This document shows positions 40,901-49,702 of a DNA stretch of 64,000 nt, in pieces (the first letter of the stretch is position 1; each line of letters starts with the position of its first letter). The DNA comes from an uncultured Porphyromonadaceae bacterium (GTDB lineage: Bacteria; Bacteroidota; Bacteroidia; Bacteroidales; Muribaculaceae), in assembly GCA_947575235.1 (NCBI GenBank), contig CANPMT010000008.1, positions 1 to 64,000 of the forward strand. Reading direction: 5' to 3'. The translations under genes and the position numbers were made by a program. Under the pieces are notes generated by a model that did not search any database, had not been told where the DNA came from, and saw only the letters and a list, made by a program, of their open reading frames with translations.

Positions 40901-42654
40901 AACCTACCCTTGAAAAGGTTTACCGCAAACGTATCGTGAAAATCCTGACCAACTCTACTGATGAGACGCTCATAGCCAAAGTTACCAAGAGAAATTCCGA
41001 CACTCCTGAGGAGGTAAGAATCAACTCTAACCTCGAGTTGGGTGTCGATGCCTCTATGAGCGAGATTGAAGTGGAGATGGTACAGACAGATCCTGATATG
41101 TATTATCCTGCACCTGTCAGCACCAAACTTACTTTCCACGATATGCCGGATGTGAAGTTTGACGGCTATAAACTTACCGTCACTCCGGAGAAGGACTATG
41201 TGGAGGTGGATGTAATCATCGACATCAATGAACATACCGACAGTCTCAGACTCACCCAGAAAATCTACGGTGACTCCCATGCGTTCGTGGAGACCCGTCT
41301 CGGCACAGCGGAGGTCCGCATATTATCCGACCGTAAATTCTGTTCGGATACTGCCATCCTCCCTATCCATGCATGGTTTGACGGCAGCAATGCCGAGACT
41401 GACGGCACGGGTGTGCTCTCTCAGGCATTCCTCTGGGCTGATACTCCCCGCAGCGTTGCCCGTCTGGTGAATATCAAGGGTAAACTCGACATCAATGACC
41501 TCACCTTCCTCGGTGAGAAAACCCTTGACAGTTATCTCCGTTACCTTGATCTCTCAGATGCGGAGATTTCAGGAATCGTGACTGAGAAAGCATTCGCGGA
41601 ATCAAACCTCATGGGTCTCTTCCTGCCGAAGAGGAATACGGAATATGCCGACAGTATCTTCTCACACGCCACCTCCTTCAGCGCGGCGGTATGGCAGGAG
41701 AACCGTCCGGTAAATGAGGCTATCTTCGGTGGTCTCGCAAATCCGAACTTCCTGCTGTTTGTGAACGGTGATGACGAGGTGGATGACTCTCTGGAGGAGA
41801 AATTCAATGTTGTGAGAAATCAGGTTATCGATTCCCTCTCTCTGGTTGAGGCCTGTCCGTTCTATGCACCACTCCCGTTCACTGCCGGCAAGATTGAGTA
41901 TTCCCGGTTATTTGAGCAGGAAACAAAACCCGGTGATGCAAGAGGATGGGAAACCATCGCCCTTCCATTCACTCCTGACGTGGTGCTTCATGAGGAGAAA
42001 GGTGAGATACTCCCCTTCGGCAATCCCAAGGAGGGTGACCTCCGCTATTGGCTCTATTCAATGGGAGAACGCCCCATATTCAGCAAAGCCGATGCAATCG
42101 AGGCTTTCACTCCTTATATCATCTCGATGCCCAACAGCGAGGAATATGTTGACGAATACAACCTCAGCGGCAGAATCATTTTCAGGGCTGAGAATGCCTT
42201 TATCGATTCAAGCAAGGGCTTCTATTACCCTGAATCCCTGTGCAATTTCGGTGAGGATATGTGGGAATCATGGAAGTTCTACCTCAATGTGGGCACTCCC
42301 TATGACGAGTATGCTCCGGGCAGTGTGTTCGTACATGACAATGAGAGCTTGTATGCCAAACCATTCGAGGCATATCTCGGATTTCTGACCACCGGCAGAT
42401 ACATCCCCATAGCTGAGGCTCTCTCCGGTGTCGAGGAGATAGGGATGCCGGTAATGAACCATGGCAACCTCTCAGTCAGGGTAGATGGCGGAAGAATCTG
42501 GATTTCGGCACTCCGCTCGTGCCAGATTTCTATCTGCGACATGACAGGAGCTATCCTCACGCAGCTTCACCTCAACGCTGATGAAGAGACCTTCGCCGGA
42601 AGTTTCGCGCCCGGAATTTATCTGGTGGGAGGTCAGAAAATTATGGTTAAGTAA
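37924..42654 (+). CDS. Large InlB-repeat and chitobiase-C-terminal-type repeat surface protein
   Basis: Three InlB-like repeats, then at least six IRYTxDGSEPTxxSTLYTAP repeats; C-terminal APGIYLVGGQKIMVK. Confidence 0.85.
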   Translation: MRYIRFLLTLTALLLWGASTKAQYNPADPPEPGVYFTLTTNCIPEDGGSLNVTSGTYAFGSSVWLQAYPSTGFRFAGWVDSEGNTISTENPFTYLMPVSDVHLTAKFIYDPDNPEEPPVLDPTVYSTVTILCNPEDAGVFEGEGRHIVGENIWVRAYPTTGFIFENWTKDGSIFSTEEHFIYTVEKGNPIFVANFKYNPDAPTEPGEPHVMHNLRLQNSLPDASSLYGEGRYEEGSTISVQTYGNEYFTFVNWTDDTGNTVSTDPTFNYTMPDRNVTLTANYTYYYDPASPGEPGSPDIPTVAPNTVVRPRFTMQGDDHVVIMCETDNAEIHYTIDGTDPTQESTLYTEPFFVGSNLEVRAIAYVDGMYRSPIGIYRVASYKVAKPEFVFANFKIGITCPTPDAVIRYTTDFTDPTIESEVYTAPFTPEDNCRVKAYASKDGLADSPIAVFAYRKSDYMLPSPTLQLDGATLTMSCSEASAQIRYTTDGSEPTAESTLYTAPITALNNTTYRAIAVKENYYDSAIAQLVTSIVSIATPEISYAAKNVTITCATEEAEIRYTIDGSEPTSESTLYTGPIAVSSDCTIKAKGFYESLASATASYTFTLATYTEAQAKAEMKYHDRQIILSHDVAAMPLRIATTSSSGDTRNYNGEAPYTLNVESDVVEVRVSTATTRTDMFDGAPLELDVNVVANPVFDHSDPALLVLTSATADAAIRYTSDGSDPTAASTLYSAPIAVEAETRYKAIAMKDNWFDSEVVSYLVSDVFMDAPHIEFRSQNIRIWTDNGTEQIRYTLDGSEPTESSTLYTAPFLPKTDCTVKARAFADGKVPSDVATFQYSIGSYKVATPVMTRNTDNNTIVITCSTPDAIIRYADNTMSEFLTYTAPIAIERNGTWRAYATHNDYLTSDTTRLSVNSMKVPSPVAVYGAHTLKITCPDAQAEIVYRANDGDETLYDAPIPLSADASFTYFARREGYNNSDTLQYEFEIAPYTLQQPTLEKVYRKRIVKILTNSTDETLIAKVTKRNSDTPEEVRINSNLELGVDASMSEIEVEMVQTDPDMYYPAPVSTKLTFHDMPDVKFDGYKLTVTPEKDYVEVDVIIDINEHTDSLRLTQKIYGDSHAFVETRLGTAEVRILSDRKFCSDTAILPIHAWFDGSNAETDGTGVLSQAFLWADTPRSVARLVNIKGKLDINDLTFLGEKTLDSYLRYLDLSDAEISGIVTEKAFAESNLMGLFLPKRNTEYADSIFSHATSFSAAVWQENRPVNEAIFGGLANPNFLLFVNGDDEVDDSLEEKFNVVRNQVIDSLSLVEACPFYAPLPFTAGKIEYSRLFEQETKPGDARGWETIALPFTPDVVLHEEKGEILPFGNPKEGDLRYWLYSMGERPIFSKADAIEAFTPYIISMPNSEEYVDEYNLSGRIIFRAENAFIDSSKGFYYPESLCNFGEDMWESWKFYLNVGTPYDEYAPGSVFVHDNESLYAKPFEAYLGFLTTGRYIPIAEALSGVEEIGMPVMNHGNLSVRVDGGRIWISALRSCQISICDMTGAILTQLHLNADEETFAGSFAPGIYLVGGQKIMVK

Positions 42655-42672
42655 CATAATCACATATTCCGA

Positions 42673-44553
42673 ATGAAGAAAATCCTAAGTTTTCTAATCC
42701 TTACATTATCTGTCACGTGGGCCTTCGCGGCTTCACGTGACAGTGAGTTTACGTATGCCGACTCTTTGGCTAACGTCATCATGGCGAGTCCCGACTATAT
42801 ATATGGAGAGGGGTACGGCGCTATGGTTAGTGAGGCCGACAAGAACGCACTCTCCAATCTTATGTCGAAGATTTCAGTCTCGGTGAGCAGTTCGTTCGAG
42901 ATGGATGAGTCGGAACTCAACACCAACGATGACACCGACTACAACATGGCCGTGCGTCATCTGGTGAAGACTTATTCCCAGGGCACCCTCACCAACACCG
43001 GAAGCCTCATGCTGTCAAGCCCCGAGGGTATACGCATCATGCGTTACATACCCCGCGCTGAACTGGAGAAGGTGTTCCAGGGACGTCGCGACAAGGTGCT
43101 CGACATGGTCTACTCCGCAGGGAAATCTGAGAAACGCCTCAAGATTGACGACGCTCTCCGAAGCTATTACTGGGCGCTCTGCCTCCTGAAGAGCATACCC
43201 CATCCGGAGGAGGTGTCGTTTACCGACGAGGATGGCGCCGAACGTGTGCTCCTCACATGGATTCCTGAGCAGATCAACTCTATCTTGGGCGACCTCTCGC
43301 TCGGGGTCGCCTCGCAGGAGGGGAGCGACGTTGATGTTATGGTGCGCTACCGTGGCGAACCTGTCTCAAGTGTGGAATACATCTATTTCGACGGACGCAG
43401 CTGGAGCGCGCGCCACGCGGCCCGCGATGGAATGGGCACTCTTGAACTACGCCCGGGAGCCGACACCGACGCCGTGCAGGTGCGTTTCGAATATGAGTAT
43501 GCCGACCAGGCAGGTATCGACCGCGAGCTCGCCCAGGTGATGGAGGTGGTGCGCGGTGTGCCGTTCAGCAAGTCGCAGCAACCTCTGGCTTCCAAGAAGG
43601 GAATGCTGGCCACATCGAAGGAGGATAAGAAGATGTTTGCCAAGGCCGTCAGTGAGGCCGGTCAGACCGATGCAATCGCGGCGGCACCGAAAGACCGCTC
43701 AAAGATATGCGCCTCGGCGCTCGACCGTGTCGTGGCCGCTATCGGCACCAAGAATTTCGGCAATCTATCAGAGGAGTTCACCCCGGAGGGGCGCGAGATG
43801 TTTGACCGTCTTGTAAATTACGGCAATGCCCGTCTCCTCGGCAAACCGGAAATATCTTACCTCCCGATGGGGCCGCGCATTGTGGCCCGGAGCATCCCGA
43901 TGAGTTTTACCTTCCCGGGTAATAACCGCGTGTTTGTGGAGGATGTCACCTTCACATTCAATGAGGATAACAAGATTGAGGCTGTGGCATTAGGTCTCGG
44001 CAAAGAGGCCGACCGTATGGTGTTTGGCAACGGTGGCACCGCCTGGAGCGAGTATGCCAAGATGATTCTTGTGAATTTTATAGAGAACTACAAGACGGCA
44101 TTTGCCCTGAAACGCTTCAATTATATCGAGAGCATCTTCGATGACAACGCCACAATTATTGTGGGTCATGTGGTGAAGGCCGCGAAGCAGCCACAGGGTG
44201 ACGGTATGTTCAATATGCCTAAGGAGTTGGTGAAATACACCAACTATACGAAGGATCAGTACCTGAGGCAACTCGCACATGTGTTCGAGACTCAGCCGCA
44301 CATCAACATACGCTTCACTGACAGCGAGGTGGTGAAGATGGGTGTGGGTGGCGAGAGCTACGGCATACAGTTGAAGCAGGACTATTACTCAACCGGCTAT
44401 GCCGACACGGGCTACCTCTTCCTGCTGGTTGATTTCAACAATCCCGAGGAACCATCCATAAAGGTGCGCGCCTGGCAACCGGAACGCAACCCTGACATCA
44501 ACTCCCATCTGCCGCGCAATCATCCCGACTACGGTCTGATTCTTTCTAATTAG
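42673..44553 (+). CDS. LPP20-like secreted protein
   Basis: Signal peptide; YIYGEGYGAMVSEADKNALSNLMSKISVSVSSSFEMDE resembles LPP20-type domain. Confidence 0.65.
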   Translation: MKKILSFLILTLSVTWAFAASRDSEFTYADSLANVIMASPDYIYGEGYGAMVSEADKNALSNLMSKISVSVSSSFEMDESELNTNDDTDYNMAVRHLVKTYSQGTLTNTGSLMLSSPEGIRIMRYIPRAELEKVFQGRRDKVLDMVYSAGKSEKRLKIDDALRSYYWALCLLKSIPHPEEVSFTDEDGAERVLLTWIPEQINSILGDLSLGVASQEGSDVDVMVRYRGEPVSSVEYIYFDGRSWSARHAARDGMGTLELRPGADTDAVQVRFEYEYADQAGIDRELAQVMEVVRGVPFSKSQQPLASKKGMLATSKEDKKMFAKAVSEAGQTDAIAAAPKDRSKICASALDRVVAAIGTKNFGNLSEEFTPEGREMFDRLVNYGNARLLGKPEISYLPMGPRIVARSIPMSFTFPGNNRVFVEDVTFTFNEDNKIEAVALGLGKEADRMVFGNGGTAWSEYAKMILVNFIENYKTAFALKRFNYIESIFDDNATIIVGHVVKAAKQPQGDGMFNMPKELVKYTNYTKDQYLRQLAHVFETQPHINIRFTDSEVVKMGVGGESYGIQLKQDYYSTGYADTGYLFLLVDFNNPEEPSIKVRAWQPERNPDINSHLPRNHPDYGLILSN

Positions 44554-44555
44554 CT

Positions 44556-44597
44556 TATAACAGAGGCTGCCCGCACGAGGAGGCAGCCTCTGTTATA
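44556..44597. terminator. Bidirectional terminator between LPP20-like gene and recombinase
   Basis: ataacagaggctgcc / cgcacgagga / ggcagcctctgttat stem. Confidence 0.82.
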
Positions 44598-45542
44598 TCA
44601 TAGACTCCCGAGAATAAGGTCATTGGCACGGTCAATAACCGACGTGTCGAGCGACGCGAGATAGACCCGCGTCGTGGTCTCGCTCTCATGCCCCATCCCC
44701 TCGCTTATCACACTTATCGGAATACCTTTTGATTTGGCCGCGCTCGCCCATGAATGACGGGCCACATACATCGTGAGCGGCCCCTCAACCCCGGCCAGCT
44801 CCCCCACCCGCTTCAAGTGACGGTTGATACTGTAACCCACACTGCGGTAGAGAAACCGGTCGTTGTGCGCCCTGCTACTGATAATCGGCAACATGTATTG
44901 CGTGGGATTCTTGGGATATTTGTCGAGCACCCTCTGCATCTCTTTGGTCCACCCTATGAGAAGCTGTTGCCCTGTCTTGCGCCTGCGGTATACCACCATC
45001 CCGTTCCTGAGGTCTGACTTCTTGAGGTAGGCCATATCGATGAAACTCATCCCCCGCATATAGAAACTCAGCATGAACATATCGCGCGCGAAATCCATCT
45101 CGGGAAGAGGCGATAGATCCAGTTCCCTGATCCGGCTTATCACAGCAAGTGGCAACGCCCTCTTCACTGTCTTGTCAATGCCGGTATAGACATGTCTGAA
45201 CGGTTTCCTGTCAATTATGACACAGTTCTCGACAGCCCTGTTATAGACGGCGCGGATTATCCTTATATAAAAGGAGATGGTGTTGCTGGTGTTGCCACGG
45301 CGCCTGTGCCAGGCCTCGAAACACTCCATTATATCGGAGGTAAGACTCCCGAGCTGCAAATCCTTCTCTTTACGGAACTTCCTGAAACTGTTGAGCGCGG
45401 CTCTGTAGGTCTCTGACGTACGTACCCTTCCATTCTCAAGATGCCGCGCTATGAGTGTCTCCATATAATTGAATATGGTGTACTCCTCATTCTCCTGACA
45501 GAGAAGCATCTCTCTGTCAGCGTTAACTTTTAATGATGCCAT
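44598..45542 (-). CDS. Tyrosine recombinase / site-specific integrase
   Basis: SAM-like N-terminus; catalytic YVARHSWAS and GHESETTTRVYLASL motifs. Confidence 0.9.
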   Translation of the reverse strand: MASLKVNADREMLLCQENEEYTIFNYMETLIARHLENGRVRTSETYRAALNSFRKFRKEKDLQLGSLTSDIMECFEAWHRRRGNTSNTISFYIRIIRAVYNRAVENCVIIDRKPFRHVYTGIDKTVKRALPLAVISRIRELDLSPLPEMDFARDMFMLSFYMRGMSFIDMAYLKKSDLRNGMVVYRRRKTGQQLLIGWTKEMQRVLDKYPKNPTQYMLPIISSRAHNDRFLYRSVGYSINRHLKRVGELAGVEGPLTMYVARHSWASAAKSKGIPISVISEGMGHESETTTRVYLASLDTSVIDRANDLILGSL

Positions 45543-45582
45543 TTGTTATATAGTTGAGTAGTATTACTGATTACAGAACAAT

Positions 45583-45960
45583 ATGGACATAAAAGCACAT
45601 TTCGACCACGTCAACTTCAATGTAACTGACCTTGACCGCAGTATAAAATTCTATAACGAGGCTCTCGGATTCGTGAAGCTCAAGGAGATTGACCATCCCG
45701 ACGGAGCCTTCAAGATTGTATTTGTCGGCACCCCCGACCAGAAGTTCCGCCTTGAGCTTACCTGGCTGCGCGACCATCCACAGCCTTATGAACTCGGTGA
45801 GAATGAGAGCCATCTCGCAGTGCGCGTCGAGGGTGACTATGACGCCATCCGCGAATATCACCGCCAGATGGGGTGCATATGCTATGAGAACCATGAGATG
45901 GGGCTATACTTCATCCATGACCCTGACGACTACTGGATTGAGATCCTGAAAGTGCACTGA
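45583..45960 (+). CDS. VOC-family / glyoxalase-like protein
   Basis: FDHVNFNVTDLDRSIKFYNEALGFVKL...YFIHDPDDYWIEIL. Confidence 0.88.
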   Translation: MDIKAHFDHVNFNVTDLDRSIKFYNEALGFVKLKEIDHPDGAFKIVFVGTPDQKFRLELTWLRDHPQPYELGENESHLAVRVEGDYDAIREYHRQMGCICYENHEMGLYFIHDPDDYWIEILKVH

Positions 45961-46084
45961 TGCCTTAAAAACCCGGACGGCGCTCAACATTCAGGCACGG
46001 TATTTGTTAATAAATTGTAGCTTCATTGTAATTATCCTGATTCAATTGAGGCTGAGAATATGATATAACCCAAATTCAACGCAT

Positions 46085-48682
46085 ATGAATTTCAATAATT
46101 TCACAATCAAATCGCAGGAAGTCGTGCAGAAGGCCATCGAGCTGACCCGCCAGAACGGACAGCAGCAGATTGAGCCTGTGCATATCCTGAAGGCCCTTAT
46201 CGGCGAGAGCGAGACGATTGTCAACTTCGTTTTCCAGAAGTTGGGCGCCAACCTCAACTCGGTAAACATGGCCCTTGACAAGGATATACAGTCACTTCCT
46301 AAGGTTTCGGGTGGCGAGGTCTTCCTCAGCCGCGAGTCGAACGACGCGCTGCAGAAGGCTGTCGATTTCTCGAAAAAGGAGGGCGACGAGTATGTCTCGG
46401 TCGAAGCTATCCTGATGGGTATCCTGAAAACCCGTTGCAAGGCATCGCAGATCCTTAAGGATTCAGGCATCACAGAGGATGGTCTCAAGGCCGCTATCCA
46501 GGAACTCAGAAAGGGTAACAAGGTTACCCAGCAGAGCGCCGAGGAGTCTTATCAGGCTCTGAGCAAATATGCGGTCAACCTTAACGACCGTGCCCGGAGC
46601 GGTAAACTTGATCCGGTGATCGGACGTGACGAGGAGATCCGCCGTGTGCTCCAGATTCTTTCACGACGCACAAAGAACAACCCTATGCTGGTAGGTGAAC
46701 CGGGTACCGGTAAGACCGCCATTGCCGAGGGTCTCGCCCACCGTATCGTGCGTGGCGACGTGCCTGAGAATCTGAAGACCAAACAGATTTACTCACTCGA
46801 TATGGGTGCGCTCGTGGCAGGCGCCAAGTATAAGGGTGAATTCGAGGAGCGTCTCAAGGCTATCGTGAATGAGGTGACCCAGAGCGATGGCGAGATTATT
46901 CTTTTCATTGATGAGATACACACTCTTGTGGGTGCCGGCAAGGGTGAGGGGGCAATGGATGCCGCCAATATCCTCAAGCCTGCCCTGGCCCGTGGCGAAC
47001 TCCGCTCTATCGGCGCCACTACCCTCGATGAGTATCAGAAATATTTCGAGAAGGATAAGGCTCTCGAACGCCGTTTCCAGAAAGTCATGGTGGATGAACC
47101 GGATGAACTGTCGGCCATATCTATCCTGCGTGGACTGAAGGAACGTTATGAAAACCATCATAAGGTGCGCATCATGGATGAGGCTATCATTGCCGCCGTC
47201 CAGCTTAGCGTACGTTACATCACTGACCGCTTCCTCCCTGACAAGGCTATCGACCTTATAGATGAGGCTGCCTCAAAACTGCGTCTGGAGATGGATTCAA
47301 TGCCACAGGCGCTCGATGAGGCCTCACGTAAGATCAAGCAGCTCGAAATTGAGCGCGAGGCCCTGAAACGTGAGGGTAACGATTATAAACTGAAGGAGAT
47401 TGACGAGGATCTGGCCAACCTGCGCGACACTGAGAAATCGCTCAAGGCCAAATGGAAGGCTGAGAAGACTGAAATCGACAAGATCCAGAAGAACAAGATT
47501 GAGATTGAGCAGCTCAACCATGAGGCTGAGGTGGCCGAACGTGAGGGCGACTATGCCAAGGTGGCTGAGATACGCTATTCAAAGATCAAACAGAAGGAGG
47601 ATGAGAATAAGGCTACTCAGGAGAAACTCCGCCAGCTTCAGGGTGAAGGTGCCATGATCAAGGAGGAGGTCGACGCTGAGGATATCGCCGAAATCGTTTC
47701 CCGCTGGACCGGCATACCTGTAAAGAAGATGGCCCAGAGCGAGAAGGAGAAGCTGCTCCACCTTGAGGAGGAACTCCACCGCCGTGTCATCGGTCAGGAT
47801 GACGCCATCAAGGCTGTCAGCGACGCCGTGCGCCGTTCACGCGCCGGCCTGAATGACCCGCGACGTCCTATCGGCTCGTTCATTTTCCTCGGCACAACCG
47901 GTGTGGGTAAGACTGAGCTTGCAAAGGCATTGGCTGAATACCTCTTCGATGATGAGGATATGATGACCCGTATTGATATGTCGGAGTATATGGAGAAGCA
48001 TTCTGTATCGCGTCTCGTCGGAGCGCCTCCGGGATACGTCGGTTATGAGGAGGGTGGACAGCTCACTGAGGCTGTGCGCCGCAAACCTTACAGCGTTGTG
48101 CTTTTCGATGAGATCGAGAAGGCCAACCCTGATGTATTCAATATCCTGCTCCAGGTGCTCGACGACGGACGTCTCACCGATAACAAGGGACGTTTCATCA
48201 ATTTCAAGAACACCATCATTATAATGACCACCAACGAGGGCTCCCCTATCATACGTCAGAACTTCGCTGAGCTGAAGAGCGACAAGGAGGAGGACCGTGA
48301 AGCTGTCATTACAAAATCGAAACAGGAGGTGATGGATCTGCTCAAGATGAAGATCCGTCCCGAATTCCTTAACCGTATCGACGAGATTGTTCTCTTCACA
48401 CCCCTTAACAAGAAGGAGATTCAGGAAATCGTCGACCTTCAGGTCAAGAGCGTACAGAAGATGCTCGCATCTAACGGCGTAACTCTCGAAATCACCAAAC
48501 CGGCGCTTGAGCTGCTTGCTGACGACGGCTATGATCCAGAGTTCGGAGCTCGTCCTGTGAAACGTACCATCCAGAGGATGGTGCTCAACCAGCTGTCGAA
48601 GGATATCCTGGCACAAAAGGTTGACCGTGAGCATCCTATCATCATCGACCGTGAAGGGGATGAACTTGTGTTCAAGAACTGA
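46085..48682 (+). CDS. clpB: ATP-dependent chaperone ClpB
   Basis: Two AAA+ modules ([27 protein letters not shown]), Clp_N and middle coiled coil. Confidence 0.97.
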   Translation: MNFNNFTIKSQEVVQKAIELTRQNGQQQIEPVHILKALIGESETIVNFVFQKLGANLNSVNMALDKDIQSLPKVSGGEVFLSRESNDALQKAVDFSKKEGDEYVSVEAILMGILKTRCKASQILKDSGITEDGLKAAIQELRKGNKVTQQSAEESYQALSKYAVNLNDRARSGKLDPVIGRDEEIRRVLQILSRRTKNNPMLVGEPGTGKTAIAEGLAHRIVRGDVPENLKTKQIYSLDMGALVAGAKYKGEFEERLKAIVNEVTQSDGEIILFIDEIHTLVGAGKGEGAMDAANILKPALARGELRSIGATTLDEYQKYFEKDKALERRFQKVMVDEPDELSAISILRGLKERYENHHKVRIMDEAIIAAVQLSVRYITDRFLPDKAIDLIDEAASKLRLEMDSMPQALDEASRKIKQLEIEREALKREGNDYKLKEIDEDLANLRDTEKSLKAKWKAEKTEIDKIQKNKIEIEQLNHEAEVAEREGDYAKVAEIRYSKIKQKEDENKATQEKLRQLQGEGAMIKEEVDAEDIAEIVSRWTGIPVKKMAQSEKEKLLHLEEELHRRVIGQDDAIKAVSDAVRRSRAGLNDPRRPIGSFIFLGTTGVGKTELAKALAEYLFDDEDMMTRIDMSEYMEKHSVSRLVGAPPGYVGYEEGGQLTEAVRRKPYSVVLFDEIEKANPDVFNILLQVLDDGRLTDNKGRFINFKNTIIIMTTNEGSPIIRQNFAELKSDKEEDREAVITKSKQEVMDLLKMKIRPEFLNRIDEIVLFTPLNKKEIQEIVDLQVKSVQKMLASNGVTLEITKPALELLADDGYDPEFGARPVKRTIQRMVLNQLSKDILAQKVDREHPIIIDREGDELVFKN

Positions 48683-48735
48683 AAAGGGCTTCATCAACCT
48701 TTCCGGAATGAACACTTATTATAATTGATTTTTTC

Positions 48736-48778
48736 AAACCGGAGGTAAATTCCAACAGTCTTTACCTCCGGTTTTTTA
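48736..48778 (+). terminator. clpB terminator
   Basis: aaaccggaggtaaa / ttccaacagtc-type loop / tttacctccggttt followed by ttt. Confidence 0.85.
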
Positions 48779-48941
48779 TGCGCGTTCCCCTCCTCGGATT
48801 ACCCCGCGAGACTGCCGGATCCGCAAAAAATGCGGCCTGAGATACAATAATATGTTTTAAAACACGTTTTAAGAACATAAGATATAGTTAGGATAACTAT
48901 TCCAGGGTTGAGAAATGCCTTCTTCCGTAGGCCGCTTTCCC

Positions 48942-48989
48942 CCTTTCGTGACAATTTTCAGGAGTGTTGGCAAACTCCTTTCGTGACAA
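48942..48989. repeat. 13-bp direct repeat cctttcgtgacaa, two copies 35 bp apart
   Basis: 48942-48954 and 48977-48989, with a partial acgtgacaa copy immediately after. Confidence 0.75.
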
Positions 48990-49161
48990 CTTACGTGACA
49001 ACCCCCGGGGGCATTCCGGGCCATTGCTCAGATGACCCATCCCTATGACTTGCAGGACTGGCAATCCTGTCTTCCGCCCCCATCCCGAGTTAGTTAAAAG
49101 TCATCTTTCAGGCATCAGAAATGATGTCGCGATGGCTATTGTGTAACGAAAACAAGTAATT

Positions 49162-49623
49162 GTGAAAACTAATTTTTTAATTTTATCATTAGCCTTAGCC
49201 ACTGCTTTTCTCTCATCATCAATCCCTACCGGGAGCCATTCTCTTGAATTGGGAAAGGAAGCTCCCTCACTGACACTCTCCTCTCTGACCTCCGTTTCCC
49301 CTGACTCGCTCAAGGGTAAGTATCTGACGGTGAATTTCTGGTCGGCATCTGACGCCGCTTCCAGAATTGCCAACAGAAAACTGTCTGATATGGCCCGTAT
49401 GGCTGAATCTGACAACCACCGATACATCAGCGTCTGCATCGACGACGACAGCTCATTGGCTTCTGAAATCACGCAGGCGGATTCAATCAGCGAAAAGGTT
49501 ATCTCACTCTCCAAGACCGACATCACTCCGGATGTCCTCAAGGATTTCCAGGTTAACACGGGCTGCCGCTCCTTCACTATCGACGCTTACGGCAACCTAT
49601 CCGCTATCAACCCGCTCAACTGA
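49162..49623 (+). CDS. Secreted thioredoxin-like protein lacking the CxxC motif
   Basis: LGKEAPSLTLSSLTSVSPDSLKGKYLTVNFWSASDAASRIANRKLS; GTG start. Confidence 0.6.
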   Translation: MKTNFLILSLALATAFLSSSIPTGSHSLELGKEAPSLTLSSLTSVSPDSLKGKYLTVNFWSASDAASRIANRKLSDMARMAESDNHRYISVCIDDDSSLASEITQADSISEKVISLSKTDITPDVLKDFQVNTGCRSFTIDAYGNLSAINPLN

Positions 49624-49656
49624 GCCTATTATAGAACATAATATTTTCAAACCATA

Positions 49657-49698
49657 CAAAGCGGCCCCGCAGTCTTCTTGATCTGCGGGGCCGCTTTG
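49657..49698. terminator. Bidirectional terminator between thioredoxin-like gene and sprA
   Basis: caaagcggccccgcag / ... / ctgcggggccgctttg stem. Confidence 0.82.
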
Positions 49699-49702
49699 GT
49701 GT

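Noticed and set aside
44598-45542. Integrated phage or conjugative element
   Set aside because: No capsid, mobilisation, relaxase or excision genes on either side; only the recombinase.
47837-48715. 292-aa - strand ORF
   Set aside because: Antisense to clpB, whose protein is unambiguous.
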